Assembly: GCF_018390695.1 (NCBI RefSeq)
Contig: NZ_JAHBGF010000011.1
Location: 310,001 to 374,000 of the forward strand
Direction: 5' to 3'
Origin: Ancylobacter sonchi
GTDB lineage: Bacteria > Pseudomonadota > Alphaproteobacteria > Rhizobiales > Xanthobacteraceae
Length of the DNA stretch: 64,000 bases
This document shows, in pieces, positions 36,101 to 44,896 of this stretch. The position numbers and the translations under genes are program-made. Under the pieces are notes generated by a model. That model had not been told where the DNA came from. It made no database searches and was given only the letters and a program-made list of their open reading frames with translations. Each line of letters begins with the position of its first letter. Positions within the stretch are counted from its first letter, which is position 1.

Positions 36101-36804
36101 GCCTTGCCGGCGAAGACCGGCCGGCCGCCGGCGAGGCTGAGCGCCCCGTCGGCATCGATCAGGAACGGCGAATCCACCTGCTGCAGCGACAGCCGCAGCC
36201 GCGACGTACCGTCGGGCGCGAAGCCGGCGAGGCCGAACTTGAGCTTCTGCCGCGCGCCCGCCGCCGTCACCTCGCCGTCGAGCCGGAGCGGCCCGGCGAG
36301 GCTGGTCAGCGCTCCGGTGGCGGCGATGTCGTCGAGCCGGAGCATGCGCCCGCTGGTGCGGTCGATCAGTTCCAGCCGACCCTCGCGAATGGTGAAGGCG
36401 GCGATGCCGAGATCGGCCGGGGTGCCGGCGCCGGTCGGCCGCGCCACCCGGCCGGTGGCGTCCAGCACCAGCCGGCCGCTCGGCCCGTCGAGGGTGAGGT
36501 TCTCCACCGCCACCGCGCCGCGGATCAGGTCGCCGAGCTTCAAGCTGGCGGAAAGCTCGCGCACCGCGAGCCCGGTGCCGCTGGCATCGACGCCGACCGA
36601 CACATCGCGCAGCACCACGGAAGGGGTCGGCAGCAGCCGGGCGTCAATCGGGCCACGGATCACCACCGGCGCACCGATCACCCGCGCCGCCTGCGCCTCG
36701 AAGCTCGCCCGCCACTGTGTCCAGTCGACCAGATAGGGGGCCGCGAAGGCGGCGGCGATCATCAGGATCACCGCACCCGCAAGCGTGAGCAGGAAATTCT
36801 GCAC
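33136..36804 (-). CDS. AsmA-family inner membrane protein
   Basis: A 1222-residue AsmA-like protein, a group related to VPS13-type lipid-transfer proteins and implicated in outer membrane phospholipid homeostasis. One N-terminal membrane anchor (LLTLAGAVILMIAAAFAA) is followed by the AsmA start YLVDWTQWRASFEAQAARVIG. A long beta-rich periplasmic body follows, with repeated Gly/Leu/Asp patterns, and near the end the AsmA_2-like block GSLAIDGLSVAATSPAALQ. The last 110 residues are Pro-rich. The start is GTG 36804, after a GGAGG site. Confidence 0.9.
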   Translation of the reverse strand: MQNFLLTLAGAVILMIAAAFAAPYLVDWTQWRASFEAQAARVIGAPVVIRGPIDARLLPTPSVVLRDVSVGVDASGTGLAVRELSASLKLGDLIRGAVAVENLTLDGPSGRLVLDATGRVARPTGAGTPADLGIAAFTIREGRLELIDRTSGRMLRLDDIAATGALTSLAGPLRLDGEVTAAGARQKLKFGLAGFAPDGTSRLRLSLQQVDSPFLIDADGALSLAGGRPVFAGKASLSTVPAARSGAAGPAANGTGGWSLSGTVNATPASLEAKDLTLALGSAERPVELAGTGRLTTTPATQGSPSASRLELSLAARQIDLNAATGGAPPLAALNDVARAIAPLAGVTGSGTLDLAADTVLVAGAAMREMKAGLDWSGGGWTVRGLEARLPGGARARLAGKVTGPANGQAAGAAPVPALFAGTVAASAEDLPAFLAWAMPQAGGLATGLPAGAAKLDAGIALGTDKIDLSAMTLSAGGLTLTGSGSYAFATGDRRGRVDAALAGRGVDLDPLIAPARRLMAAGGEALDIGLAFSGRAVRLAGVDVSGIDLALTAGTQGIDVERLALVNFGGIDLKGAGRVAAAGDPDGGLHATLTGARADGLMALARLSGYEPVQDALAKLGPDLAPVNAEVTLASAAGRMDLSVTGRLGAYSGKGALGFGGTRAATGSLALDIADGSSFLTRLGVPGIRPKLGPARLELNAAPELKATFALAGARLAAEGTLTRAEDGGLAPDLALQLDEADLARLLPDLAAGGLPSLPARLGARLTREGDGYRFAGLSGSLAGTPLSGNLIYRPGSAEPIEADLSLPDWRLTTALALVVGRSTGEGRWPSAGFAPAPLAKAAARVRLDIGRLELPGGLALDRAKLRARLAGGRVTVEEFAGGLAGGELGGRLDLTRVGALVRADGNLTVKGVPSAPLLIAAGVARPMAEGVVDLALDFTGAGTSPRGLVANLAGQGSLAIDGLSVAATSPAALQYAMLATERGLPPEPRRVGELLEEGLARGPLRLPRAETTLGLVAGVARSGVARLTVGDQRFALSGSFDLASFGIDALVEIEDAGKASAGASGTAALPAAALRWSGPLTAPERRVDVTALTAAINMRALERETKRLEAEYGRTPLTNAGHATDTPQAPVSPPVPLSPVPPPPISLPPAAAPAPLPQSSPVPAPRPASPTPLRQVQREVPRAAIPAQPFEMAPAPPLAPPIDIAPDVLLNPIMQPPLAP

Positions 36805-36947
36805 CCGGTTCCTCCGCGATCGGCCGCGCCGGCCTCCCGCCGCTTGCGCGGGAGCCGGCCGCCGACAGTCTTACATGCTTGACGTTATTTGCAGTCTCCA
36901 CACCGATGCAACAGCACGATGGTGAGGCACACCGGCGAAAACTGCCC

Positions 36948-38363
36948 TTAGGGGAGGATCTTGCCGGGATTCATGATGCCCTTGGGGTCGAGCGCCTGCT
37001 TGATCGCCCGCATGGCACCCAGCGTCGCCTCCCCGTGCTCGGCTTCCATGTATTTGCGCTTGCCCTGGCCGACGCCGTGCTCGCCGGTGGCGGTGCCGCC
37101 CATGGCCAGCGCCCGTTTCACCATGCGCGAGATGAAGTCCTTCGCCTTGGCGACGTCCTGCGGGTCATCCATGTCGACCAGCGTCACCGTGTGGAAATTG
37201 CCGTCGCCGACATGGCCGACGATGGGGGCGATCATGCCCATCTCCTCGATGTCGCGCTTGGTCTCGTCGACGCATTCGGCGAGACGCGAGATCGGCACGC
37301 ACACATCGGTCGCCAGCGCCTTGGCGCCCGGCTTCAGCGGCAGGCAGGCCCAGTAGGCGTCATGCCGCGCCTGCCACAGCTTGGAGCGGTCCTCCGGGCG
37401 CGTCGCCCAGGAAAAGGCGCCGCCGCCGAAATCGGTGGCGATCTCGCCGAAGCGCTCGGCCTGCTCGTGCACGCCCGCCTCGGTGCCGTGGAACTCGACG
37501 AACAAGGTGGGCTGCTCGGCGAGGTCGAGCTTGGAATAGGCGTTGCACGCCTTCACCTGCACCTCGTCGAGCAGTTCGATGCGCGCCACCGGCAGGCCGG
37601 ACTGGATGGTGGCGATCACCGCGTCGCAGGCCGAGCGGATGGTCGGGAACGGACAGACACCGGCGGAGATCGCCTCCGGCTGGCCGGACAGCTTCAGCGT
37701 CAGCTGGGTGATCACCCCGAGCGTGCCCTCGGCGCCGACGAACAGGCGGGTGAGGTCGTAGCCGGCCGAGGACTTGCGGGCGCGCCGGGCGGTGGTGATC
37801 AGCTCGCCATTGGCCAGCACCGCGTTCAGCGAGATGACATTGTCCTTCATCGTGCCGTAGCGCACCGCATTGGTGCCGGAGGCGCGGGTCGAGGCCATGC
37901 CGCCCAGCGAAGCGTCGGCGCCCGGATCGATCGGGAAGAACAGGCCGATGTCGCGCAGATGCTCGTTGAGCTGCTTGCGGGTGACGCCGGGCTCCACCAC
38001 GCAGTCGAGGTCTTCCATGTTGACGGCGAGGACGCGGTTCATCCGCGACAGGTCGATGGAGATGCCGCCCTCGGGCGCGTTGATCTGGCCTTCCAGCGAC
38101 GAGCCGGTACCGAACGGGATCACCGGCACGCCATTGGCGGCGCAGGTGCGCACGATAATTTGAACGTCGTCCTCGCTCTCGGCGAACACCACCGCGTCGG
38201 GGGCCTGGTTGCCGAGCCAGGTCAGCGTATTGGCATGCTGTTCGCGGATCGCCCGGCCGGTGGCAAGACGGTCGCCGAAGTGCTTGGCAAGGCTGGCGAT
38301 CGCCGCCGCCACGCCGGCCTCGTGCGTCCGCTCTCCCGTCGTCCCGTCCATCAGCTCGGCCAT
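36948..38363 (-). CDS. FAD-linked oxidase, D-lactate dehydrogenase (cytochrome) type
   Basis: A 471-residue PCMH/FAD_binding_4 oxidoreductase of the D-lactate dehydrogenase / glycolate oxidase GlcD group, oxidising a D-2-hydroxyacid. The FAD-binding part shows VIPFGTGSSLEGQINAPEGG, VEPGVTRKQLNEHLRD, DPGADASLGGMASTRASGTN and RTSSAGYDLTRLFVGAEGTLG-like sequence. The C-terminal cap domain has VGHVGDGNFHT and TGEHGVGQGKRKYM. The ATG at 38363 has an excellent GAGGAGG ribosome site. Exact substrate is not certain; D-lactate is most likely. Confidence 0.92.
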   Translation of the reverse strand: MAELMDGTTGERTHEAGVAAAIASLAKHFGDRLATGRAIREQHANTLTWLGNQAPDAVVFAESEDDVQIIVRTCAANGVPVIPFGTGSSLEGQINAPEGGISIDLSRMNRVLAVNMEDLDCVVEPGVTRKQLNEHLRDIGLFFPIDPGADASLGGMASTRASGTNAVRYGTMKDNVISLNAVLANGELITTARRARKSSAGYDLTRLFVGAEGTLGVITQLTLKLSGQPEAISAGVCPFPTIRSACDAVIATIQSGLPVARIELLDEVQVKACNAYSKLDLAEQPTLFVEFHGTEAGVHEQAERFGEIATDFGGGAFSWATRPEDRSKLWQARHDAYWACLPLKPGAKALATDVCVPISRLAECVDETKRDIEEMGMIAPIVGHVGDGNFHTVTLVDMDDPQDVAKAKDFISRMVKRALAMGGTATGEHGVGQGKRKYMEAEHGEATLGAMRAIKQALDPKGIMNPGKILP

Positions 38364-38627
38364 GTTCCGCCTCCTCCTCGTCCTGCCCTGCGACGCCTCA
38401 CGCGCGCGAGCCATATACCCTCCGGGCGCCGGGTGCGAGGTGTCTGTGGCGGGTGATTCGCCGATCCGCCGGCAGATTCCGCGGAAACACACGAATTCCG
38501 CCCTTCTAAAGCCATTTGGGCAGGTGACGGTTGCACCGAAAGTCGGCACAATGCTTGTCAATAAGGCAGCGCGCGGACGTGACGTTCCTCGTGAACGGCG
38601 GCGCTCCACAACGTCGGGAATGGTGTC

Positions 38628-39140
38628 ATGCTGGACGGGATCGATTTCGAACCCGTATTCTTCGCCCCATTCGTCTCGTCCGCGATGGCGGTCGAGCCCG
38701 GTTGGGTCGATTACGACGGGCAGCTGAATACAGCCTATTACAGCCTTCTGTTCGACCGCGCGGTCGACGAGGCGGTGTTCCTGGTCGGGCTCGGGCCGCA
38801 TCTGACGGAAACCCGCAGCTCCTCCTTCTTCACCGTGGAGTCGCATCAGCGCTTCCTGCGCGAGCTGCGCGCGGGCCATGAGGTGCGGGTAACGCTGCGC
38901 CTCGTCAATTACGACGAGAAACGCATGCACCTGTTCCAGGAGATGCACCATGCCCGTGAGGGCTGGACCGCAGCCACCTGCGAGCTGGTGGCGCTGCATG
39001 TGGAAACCGGCACCCGCCGGCCCTCGCCCTTCCCGGACGAGGTGCTGGAGCGCCTGGCGCTGATGCGGGCGGCACACGGCGCTCTGCCGCTGCCCGACGG
39101 GCTCGGCCGGCCGGTCAACATGCCGATCCGCCTCTCCTGA
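38628..39140 (+). CDS. Thioesterase family (hotdog-fold) protein
   Basis: A 170-residue hotdog-fold protein resembling 4-hydroxybenzoyl-CoA thioesterase and carnitine-operon thioesterases. Visible features are VEPGWVDYDGQLNTAYYSLLFDRA (with the usual aspartate and central helix), SSSFFTVESHQRFLRELRAG and EMHHAREGWTAATCELVALHV. Substrate unknown. The sense strand runs divergent from the D-lactate dehydrogenase-type gene; 264 bp separate their starts. Confidence 0.8.
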   Translation: MLDGIDFEPVFFAPFVSSAMAVEPGWVDYDGQLNTAYYSLLFDRAVDEAVFLVGLGPHLTETRSSSFFTVESHQRFLRELRAGHEVRVTLRLVNYDEKRMHLFQEMHHAREGWTAATCELVALHVETGTRRPSPFPDEVLERLALMRAAHGALPLPDGLGRPVNMPIRLS

Positions 39141-39305
39141 GGCGATGCCCCGGCAGCCGGGCGGTCCACTCCGACCGCCCGCTCCGGGCTCCCCGCCCCC
39201 CGGCCTTGCGATAGTTGCAGGCCTGCCATGAGTTTGCGTCGCTTTTTGTGCGCCGCAAAAGGTTTATGTTGCACGGCATAAACCTTGCTCCGATGGAGAC
39301 ACCTC

Positions 39306-39533
39306 ATGGCCGCGTCTTTTGCCATTGCCGCAATCCACACCGACCCCGCCGCCCGCCAGCCGGAAGCGACCGCCAATTCGCGCGGCGTGTTCGGCCGCCT
39401 GCTCGACCGCCTGATCGACGCCCGCATGGCGCAGGCCCGCCTCGAACTCGCCCGTCACGTCCATGCCGGCAAGTTCAACGCCGAGCAGGCCGCTGCGCTC
39501 GAGCTGTTCGTGCGCGCCGATCGCGTCGGCTGA
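39306..39533 (+). CDS. Small conserved-looking hypothetical protein
   Basis: A 75-residue soluble protein, MAASFAIAAIHTDPAARQ..., with a central helix GVFGRLLDRLIDARMAQARLE and a second segment LARHVHAGKFNAEQAAALEL. I do not recognise a family. The ATG at 39306 follows a GGAGACACCTC sequence usable as a ribosome site. The codon pattern (GC-rich third positions) matches real genes here, so I consider it genuine. The helical arrangement could suggest a small partner-binding protein, without evidence. Confidence 0.6.
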   Translation: MAASFAIAAIHTDPAARQPEATANSRGVFGRLLDRLIDARMAQARLELARHVHAGKFNAEQAAALELFVRADRVG

Positions 39534-39581
39534 TCCCGATACGCTGTTCCGGCCTCGCCGGCTCCGGACCTCCCGCGACGC

Positions 39582-40508
39582 CTAGCGCCGCGGCCGTCCG
39601 GCGTCTGCCGCCAGTTCCAGCGTCGTCCATCCCTCGATGGTCCGACGACGCTTGAGATACAGCCCCTGCGCGCGATAGGCAGCGAGCGCTGCATTGGCGT
39701 GCGAGGGCAACAGCCCCGACAGCACCACCGTGCCGCCCTTCGCCAGCAGCGGCCGCAGCGGCCGGGCGATACCCTTGAGCGGCGCCAGCAGGATGTTGGC
39801 GAGGATCAGCTCATAAGGCCCCTGGCCGCGGAATTCCTGCGCTCCCAGCCCCGGCGCGTGCAGGAAACGCACGAACGGCGCCGCGTGGTTGGCGCGGGCG
39901 TTCTCCTTCGCCGTCGCCACCGCCACCCGGTCGATGTCGCTCGCCAGCACCGGCGTGCGGAACAGTAGCGCCGCCCCCATGCCCAGCACGCCCGTCCCGG
40001 TACCGACGTCGAGCGTCCGAGCCGGCCGCCGACGCTTGCCATAGGCGTGGATCGCCGCGAGGCAGCCCTTGGTGGTGCCGTGATGGCCGGTGCCGAAGGC
40101 GAGCGCCGCCTCGATCTCGATGCCGATGCGGCTGCCGCCGCCGACCCGGTCGCGGTCATGCGAGCCGTGCACCATGAAGCGGCCGATCGCCACCGGCGCC
40201 AAGCCCTCCAGCGAGGCGGCCACCCAGTCCTTCTTGTCGAGGATGGAGAACACCGCCGCCTCTGCGGCGGCGGGCGAGATGAGGGCGATCAGCTCGCGCA
40301 CGCTCTCCTCGTCCGGCTCCTCGGCGAAATAGGCTTCGACGGCCCAGCCGGAGCCCTCGGCACGGTCCTCGATCTCGAAGGCGGAGGTGGCGACCTCGGC
40401 GGGATCGAAGCTCTCGCCAAGATATTCGGCGATCGCCCGCGCCTCCGGCTCGGGCGCATCGACGCGCATCACATGCGACGCGCCGTTGGGCGGAAGTCCT
40501 TCGAGCAT
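39582..40508 (-). CDS. prmA: Ribosomal protein L11 methyltransferase
   Basis: SAM-dependent enzyme that trimethylates ribosomal protein L11. The 308-residue protein has an N-terminal substrate-recognition domain and the SAM-binding motif TLDVGTGTGVLGMGAAL, with the conserved acidic VLASDIDRVAVATAKENA, and LILANILLAPL (the NILxxPL motif of the family). The block AFGTGHHGTTKGCL is the PrmA signature. Gene downstream of the helicase gene on the same strand, 75 bp away. Confidence 0.96.
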   Translation of the reverse strand: MLEGLPPNGASHVMRVDAPEPEARAIAEYLGESFDPAEVATSAFEIEDRAEGSGWAVEAYFAEEPDEESVRELIALISPAAAEAAVFSILDKKDWVAASLEGLAPVAIGRFMVHGSHDRDRVGGGSRIGIEIEAALAFGTGHHGTTKGCLAAIHAYGKRRRPARTLDVGTGTGVLGMGAALLFRTPVLASDIDRVAVATAKENARANHAAPFVRFLHAPGLGAQEFRGQGPYELILANILLAPLKGIARPLRPLLAKGGTVVLSGLLPSHANAALAAYRAQGLYLKRRRTIEGWTTLELAADAGRPRR

Positions 40509-40583
40509 GACCGGCCTCGCGGGTGGAAAGGAATGCGCGCTGTTTACGAAAGCGCGGCGGGAAACGCCAGCGCCCCCGACGCC

Positions 40584-43079
40584 TCACGCCCCTTCGACAT
40601 AGTTGTCGAGCACCCGCTTCTCGCCGGCCTTGTCGAACTGCACGGTGAGCTTGTTGCCCTCCGCCGCCGTCACCTCGCCATAGCCGAACTTCTGGTGGAA
40701 CACCCGCGTGCCGACCGGGAAGCGCGACGGCGCGCCGGTCGAGCTCGCCACCAGCTGGCCCTCGATCACCCGCCCGCCGCTCGAATAGCCTCGTGAGGCA
40801 CCGGGATTGTAGCGCGCGGCGCCATCCGAGAAGCCGCCGAACTGCCCTTCGCGGCGACCGGAGGCATTGCCTTGCGCATTGGCCTGCGCGTGGCTCTGCG
40901 CCCGCTGCCAGCCCGGCGTCGAATAGGTCGAACCGAAGGTCTGCGCCTCGTCGAAGCGGCTCGGGCCGTAGCCATAGCGCCCGGCGCTGGTCGCCCCGCC
41001 CCAGCCATGGCCCCCGCGCGATTCCGTCACCTCGACATGGGTTTCCGGCAGTTCGTCGAGGAAGCGGCTCGGCACGCTCGACTGCCAGGAGCCGTGGATG
41101 CGGCGGTTGGAGGCGAAGAACACCTTGGCGAGCTTCTTCGCCCGCGTCACGCCGACATAGGCGAGGCGCCGTTCCTCCTCCAGCCCGGCGCGGCCCTGCT
41201 CGTCGAGCGCGCGCTGGTTGGGGAACACGCCCTCCTCCCAGCCGGGTAGGAACACCACGTCGAATTCCAGCCCCTTGGCGGAATGCAGCGTCATGATGCT
41301 CACCGCCTCGCCGGCGCCGGAGCCCTCGGTGTCCATCACGAGCGAGATATGCTCGAGAAAGCCGACGAGGTTCTCGAACGGCTCCATCGCGCGCACGAGC
41401 TCCTTCAGATTGTCGAGCCGCCCGGCGGCATCGGCGGAGCGGTCCTTCTGCCACATCTCGGTATAGCCCGACTCGTCGAGCACGATCTCGGCGAGCTGGC
41501 TTTGCGGCATCGAGCCGATCTGCTCGCGCCAGCGGTCGAAGGAGCCGACGAGGTCGCGCAGGGTGAGCCGCACCTTCGGCTTCAGCTCCTCCGAGCCGAC
41601 CAGCTGCCGCGCCGCCTCGATCAGCGGCACGCCGACCGCGCGGGCATGGTCGTGGATCTGCCGCAGCGCCGCGTCGCCGAGCCCGCGCTTGGGCACGTTG
41701 ACGATGCGCTCGAAGGCGAGGTCGTCCGATGGCGAGGCGATGACGCGCAGATAGGCGAGCGCGTCGCGGATTTCCGCCCGCTCATAGAAGCGCGGGCCGC
41801 CGATCACCCGGTAGTTCAGCCCCATGGTGACGAAGCGGTCTTCGAATTCGCGCATCTGGAACGAGGCGCGCACCAGGATCGCCATGTGGGAGAGCGCATG
41901 GCCGCGATGCTGCAGCGCCTCGATCTCCTCGCCGATGGCACGGGCCTCTTCCTGGCTGTCCCAGGCGCCGGTCACCGACACCTTCTCGCCGCTCTCGCCC
42001 TCGGAGAACAGCGTCTTGCCGAGCCGCCCCTCATTATGGGCGATCAGATGCGCGGCGGCGCCGAGGATATGACCGGTCGAGCGGTAATTGCGCTCCAGCC
42101 GCACCACCTTGGCGCCGGGAAAGTCGCTCTCGAACCGCAGGATGTTGTCCACCTCGGCGCCGCGCCAGCCATAGATCGACTGGTCGTCGTCGCCGACGCA
42201 GCAGACATTCTTCGAGCCCTGCGCCAGCAGCCGCAGCCAGAGATACTGCGCGACGTTGGTGTCCTGATACTCGTCGACGAGGATGTAGCGGAAGCGCCGG
42301 TGATACTCGGCGAGCACGTCCGGATTCTCGCGCAGGAGGCGGATGCCTTCGAGCAGCAGGTCGCCGAAATCCACCGCGTTCAGCGCCTTCAGCCGCGCCT
42401 GATAATCGGCATAGAGCTTCTGCCCGCGGCCATTGGCGAAGGCGGCGCCCTCGCCGGCCGACACCATGTCCGGGGTGAGGCCGCGATTCTTCCAGCCGTC
42501 GATGGTGTTGGCGAGCAGCCGCGCCGGCCAGCGCTTCTCGTCGATCTGCTCGGCCTGCAGCAGCTGCTTGAGCAGCCTTATCTGGTCGTCGGTGTCGAGA
42601 ATGGTGAAGCCGGATCGCAGCCCGACCAGCTCGGCGTGCCGGCGCAGCATGCGCACGCCGATCGAGTGGAAGGTGCCGAGCCACGGCATGCCCTCTACCT
42701 GCTCGCCGACCATGGCGCCGATGCGGTCCTTCATCTCGCGCGCCGCCTTGTTGGTGAAGGTCACGGCGAGGATCTGCGAGGGCCAGGCGAGGCCGAGCGA
42801 AAGGATATGGGCTATGCGGGTGGTCAGCACCCGCGTCTTGCCGGTGCCGGCGCCGGCGAGCACCAGCACCGGGCCGTCGGTCGCCTCCACCGCCTCGCGC
42901 TGCTCGGGGTTCAACCCGTCGAAATAGGCCGGCGCCCGCCCGGCCGGGCCGGGCGGCAGCGCGCCGGCACGGGCGCGCGCGGCAATGCCGCCCGGACGCG
43001 GCGTGTGCGCCGGCAGGTCGAAGGGAATGTCGTCAGGATCGTTCCAGGGGTCGCCCAAAGGCCCGCTCGTTCTCGTCAT
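40584..43079 (-). CDS. uvrD: UvrD/PcrA-type DNA helicase II
   Basis: Superfamily 1A 3'-5' helicase for nucleotide excision and mismatch repair and replication-conflict removal. The 831-residue protein has the Walker A motif LAGAGTGKTRVLTTRIAHI, Walker B VDEYQDTNVAQY, motif III GDDDQSIYGWRGA, motif IV RLERNYRST, and motifs V-VI ending TLHSAKGLEFDVVFLPG and YVGVTRAKK. The Gly/Ser/Gln-rich linker (about 690-770) leads to a C-terminal tudor-like domain (GTRVFHQKFGYGEVTAAEGNKL). The N-terminus is slightly extended and Pro-rich. Confidence 0.96.
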   Translation of the reverse strand: MTRTSGPLGDPWNDPDDIPFDLPAHTPRPGGIAARARAGALPPGPAGRAPAYFDGLNPEQREAVEATDGPVLVLAGAGTGKTRVLTTRIAHILSLGLAWPSQILAVTFTNKAAREMKDRIGAMVGEQVEGMPWLGTFHSIGVRMLRRHAELVGLRSGFTILDTDDQIRLLKQLLQAEQIDEKRWPARLLANTIDGWKNRGLTPDMVSAGEGAAFANGRGQKLYADYQARLKALNAVDFGDLLLEGIRLLRENPDVLAEYHRRFRYILVDEYQDTNVAQYLWLRLLAQGSKNVCCVGDDDQSIYGWRGAEVDNILRFESDFPGAKVVRLERNYRSTGHILGAAAHLIAHNEGRLGKTLFSEGESGEKVSVTGAWDSQEEARAIGEEIEALQHRGHALSHMAILVRASFQMREFEDRFVTMGLNYRVIGGPRFYERAEIRDALAYLRVIASPSDDLAFERIVNVPKRGLGDAALRQIHDHARAVGVPLIEAARQLVGSEELKPKVRLTLRDLVGSFDRWREQIGSMPQSQLAEIVLDESGYTEMWQKDRSADAAGRLDNLKELVRAMEPFENLVGFLEHISLVMDTEGSGAGEAVSIMTLHSAKGLEFDVVFLPGWEEGVFPNQRALDEQGRAGLEEERRLAYVGVTRAKKLAKVFFASNRRIHGSWQSSVPSRFLDELPETHVEVTESRGGHGWGGATSAGRYGYGPSRFDEAQTFGSTYSTPGWQRAQSHAQANAQGNASGRREGQFGGFSDGAARYNPGASRGYSSGGRVIEGQLVASSTGAPSRFPVGTRVFHQKFGYGEVTAAEGNKLTVQFDKAGEKRVLDNYVEGA

Positions 43080-43269
43080 CAGCGCGGCTCCCGGCCGGGC
43101 AACATCGCCCGGACAAATCGAGAAAGCGCGCGCGCCTCAATAAGCCGGCACCCGGCGGCGCGAAAGCCTCTCCCGACCTTCCCGCCACCGCCGCCAGCGA
43201 TTCCTGCGAGAACAAAATGGCATCGGCATGCCCGTTTGGCGAGGCCGGGCCGCCACGCACCGCTTTTTT

Positions 43270-44064
43270 CTAGGGTCGCGGCAGCACGGTCGTCACCGGC
43301 GAATCCGCCGGCGGGCGGGCGCCGAACCATTTGCGGTGAATGGCGGCGAGCGTGCCGTCGCGCTTGATTGCCGACAGCGCCGCGTCGACCCGCCCGGTCC
43401 AGGCGGAGCTTCGCCGCAGCATGAGGGCGTAGCGGTCCTCGGTCGGCAGCCGGGCGATGACGGCGAGGTCACGGCTGTCCAACAGCGCGTAGAGCAGCGC
43501 CGGCTCGTCGCCGAAATAAGCGGCGACCTCGCCGCTGCGCAGCAGCGCCAGCGCCTGGTCGAGGCCGTCGACATAGCGGATGGCACGGACGGCGTAGCTG
43601 CCCTTGCTCGCCTCCAGCCATTGCGCATTGGTCGAGGCCGGCATCGCCGCCGCCGTCTTGCCGGCCAGCCCCGCCAGATCGCGGATGCCGGAGGCCTTCA
43701 ACACGACCACCGCCTGCGAGGTGCGGTAATAGGGCTGGGTGAAATCGAAGCGGCCGAGCCGCTCCGGCGTCACGGTGATGCTGCTCGCCACCGCGTCGAC
43801 GCGCCCGACGTCCAGCGCCTCGAACAGCTCGGCAAAGCCCATCGGCCGCAGCGCCACCTCGACGCCGAGCTCCTTGCCCAGCGCCTGCACCATGTCGATG
43901 TCGAAGCCGACATAGGCGCCTTTTTCGTCGCGGAACTCCCAGGGCCGGTTGTCGAGATGCACGCCGACGGTCAGTTGCGCCGCCGCCGGCGACAGCGCCG
44001 GAAACAGCACGAGGATCAGGCCGATGGCGACGAACGCCAGTCGGCGACAGGCCGTCCGGACCAT
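43270..44064 (-). CDS. Amino-acid ABC transporter substrate-binding protein
   Basis: A 264-residue periplasmic binding protein of the polar amino acid family (SBP_bac_3). The signal peptide is VRTACRRLAFVAIGLILVLF followed by ALSPAAAQ. The mature start is LTVGVHLDNRPWEFRDEKG, followed by YVGFDIDMVQALGKELG and DAVASSITVTPERLGRFDFT, then a typical second lobe ending SAIKRDGTLAAIHRKWFG. No permease or ATPase gene adjoins it, so it is an orphan here. The ATG at 44064 was chosen because it starts the signal peptide and has GGAG before it. Confidence 0.9.
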   Translation of the reverse strand: MVRTACRRLAFVAIGLILVLFPALSPAAAQLTVGVHLDNRPWEFRDEKGAYVGFDIDMVQALGKELGVEVALRPMGFAELFEALDVGRVDAVASSITVTPERLGRFDFTQPYYRTSQAVVVLKASGIRDLAGLAGKTAAAMPASTNAQWLEASKGSYAVRAIRYVDGLDQALALLRSGEVAAYFGDEPALLYALLDSRDLAVIARLPTEDRYALMLRRSSAWTGRVDAALSAIKRDGTLAAIHRKWFGARPPADSPVTTVLPRP

Positions 44065-44162
44065 GAGGGAAGCTCCATTTGCCGGGCGGTCAGATTGACG
44101 TTCCAAGGGATCGGGTCGATGCTGGCGCAATCGTCTCTCCTCGTCCAGCCGGTTCCCCCAAC

Positions 44163-44792
44163 ATGTCGTACGGACTCTTTACGATGACCGCGCTGGCCGG
44201 CGCGCTATACGTGCTGATGCCCGGCCCCGCCTTCCTGGCGTTGTTCTCGCTCGCCGCTGCGCAGGGGCGCGGCGCCGGGGTTCGCTTCGTCAGCGGCCAT
44301 CTCGTCGGCGACCTGTTCTGGGGCACGCTGGCCTTCGCCGCCATCATCGGCGTCAACCAGCTCGGCCCGACTTTGTTCGATCTGCTCGGCATCGCCTGCG
44401 GGCTCTATCTGTGCTGGCTCGGCGTCAAGGCGCTGACCTCGAAGGGCAGCACCGGCGCGCCCATCGGCGCCGGCCGGCCTCTGATCACCGGCATCCTGTT
44501 CGGCCTCACCAATCCGAAGGCCTATCCGGTGTCGGTGGCGATGTACACGGCGCTCACCGCCAGCTACGCTACCTCGCTCGCCTGGAGCGACGCGCCCATC
44601 CTGATGGCCGCCGCCTTTATCGGCTTCATCGCCGCCGATATCATCCTGGTCTGGGCCGCCGGCCTCGCCCCGGTGCGGCGGGTGTTCATGCGCCACGGCA
44701 CCATCATCACCCGCCTCGTCGGGGTGATGTTCATCGCCTTCGGCGCCAAGTCGCTGTGGGATGCCGGCCGGGCCATGCATAGCCGTGCCTGA
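44163..44792 (+). CDS. LysE/RhtB-family amino acid exporter
   Basis: A 209-residue membrane transporter of the LysE family with about six hydrophobic helices. The N-terminal MTALAGALYVLMPGPAFLAL holds the conserved PGP, with QGRGAGVRFVSGHLVGDLFWG next. The later GILFGLTNPKAYPVSVAMY is the family NPK motif. Substrate (an amino acid or derivative) cannot be deduced. The gene is divergent from the binding protein, with starts 98 bp apart. Together they might handle amino acids, but the link is only positional. Confidence 0.88.
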   Translation: MSYGLFTMTALAGALYVLMPGPAFLALFSLAAAQGRGAGVRFVSGHLVGDLFWGTLAFAAIIGVNQLGPTLFDLLGIACGLYLCWLGVKALTSKGSTGAPIGAGRPLITGILFGLTNPKAYPVSVAMYTALTASYATSLAWSDAPILMAAAFIGFIAADIILVWAAGLAPVRRVFMRHGTIITRLVGVMFIAFGAKSLWDAGRAMHSRA

Positions 44793-44896
44793 CCCCTAGC
44801 CGTGCTTAACCCGGCCCATGGCCGCGCCCGACCTTAAGCCGGGCGAGACGCGCCGCCGTCTCCGTTCCCTCCTTCGTGCCTGAGAGAGTGCCTGTC

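Noticed and set aside
35032-36882. A 616-codon plus-strand open frame opposite the AsmA gene
   Set aside because: Low-complexity Arg/Gly/Pro translation, antisense to a conserved protein; a GC-bias shadow.
40156-41454. A 432-codon minus-strand frame within uvrD and prmA
   Set aside because: It runs in a shifted frame of both genes on the same strand and gives Arg/Ala-rich nonsense; the real frames have continuous motifs.
41283-43367. A 694-codon plus-strand open frame opposite uvrD
   Set aside because: It is the mirror frame of a clear helicase gene; no family similarity and no start signal.
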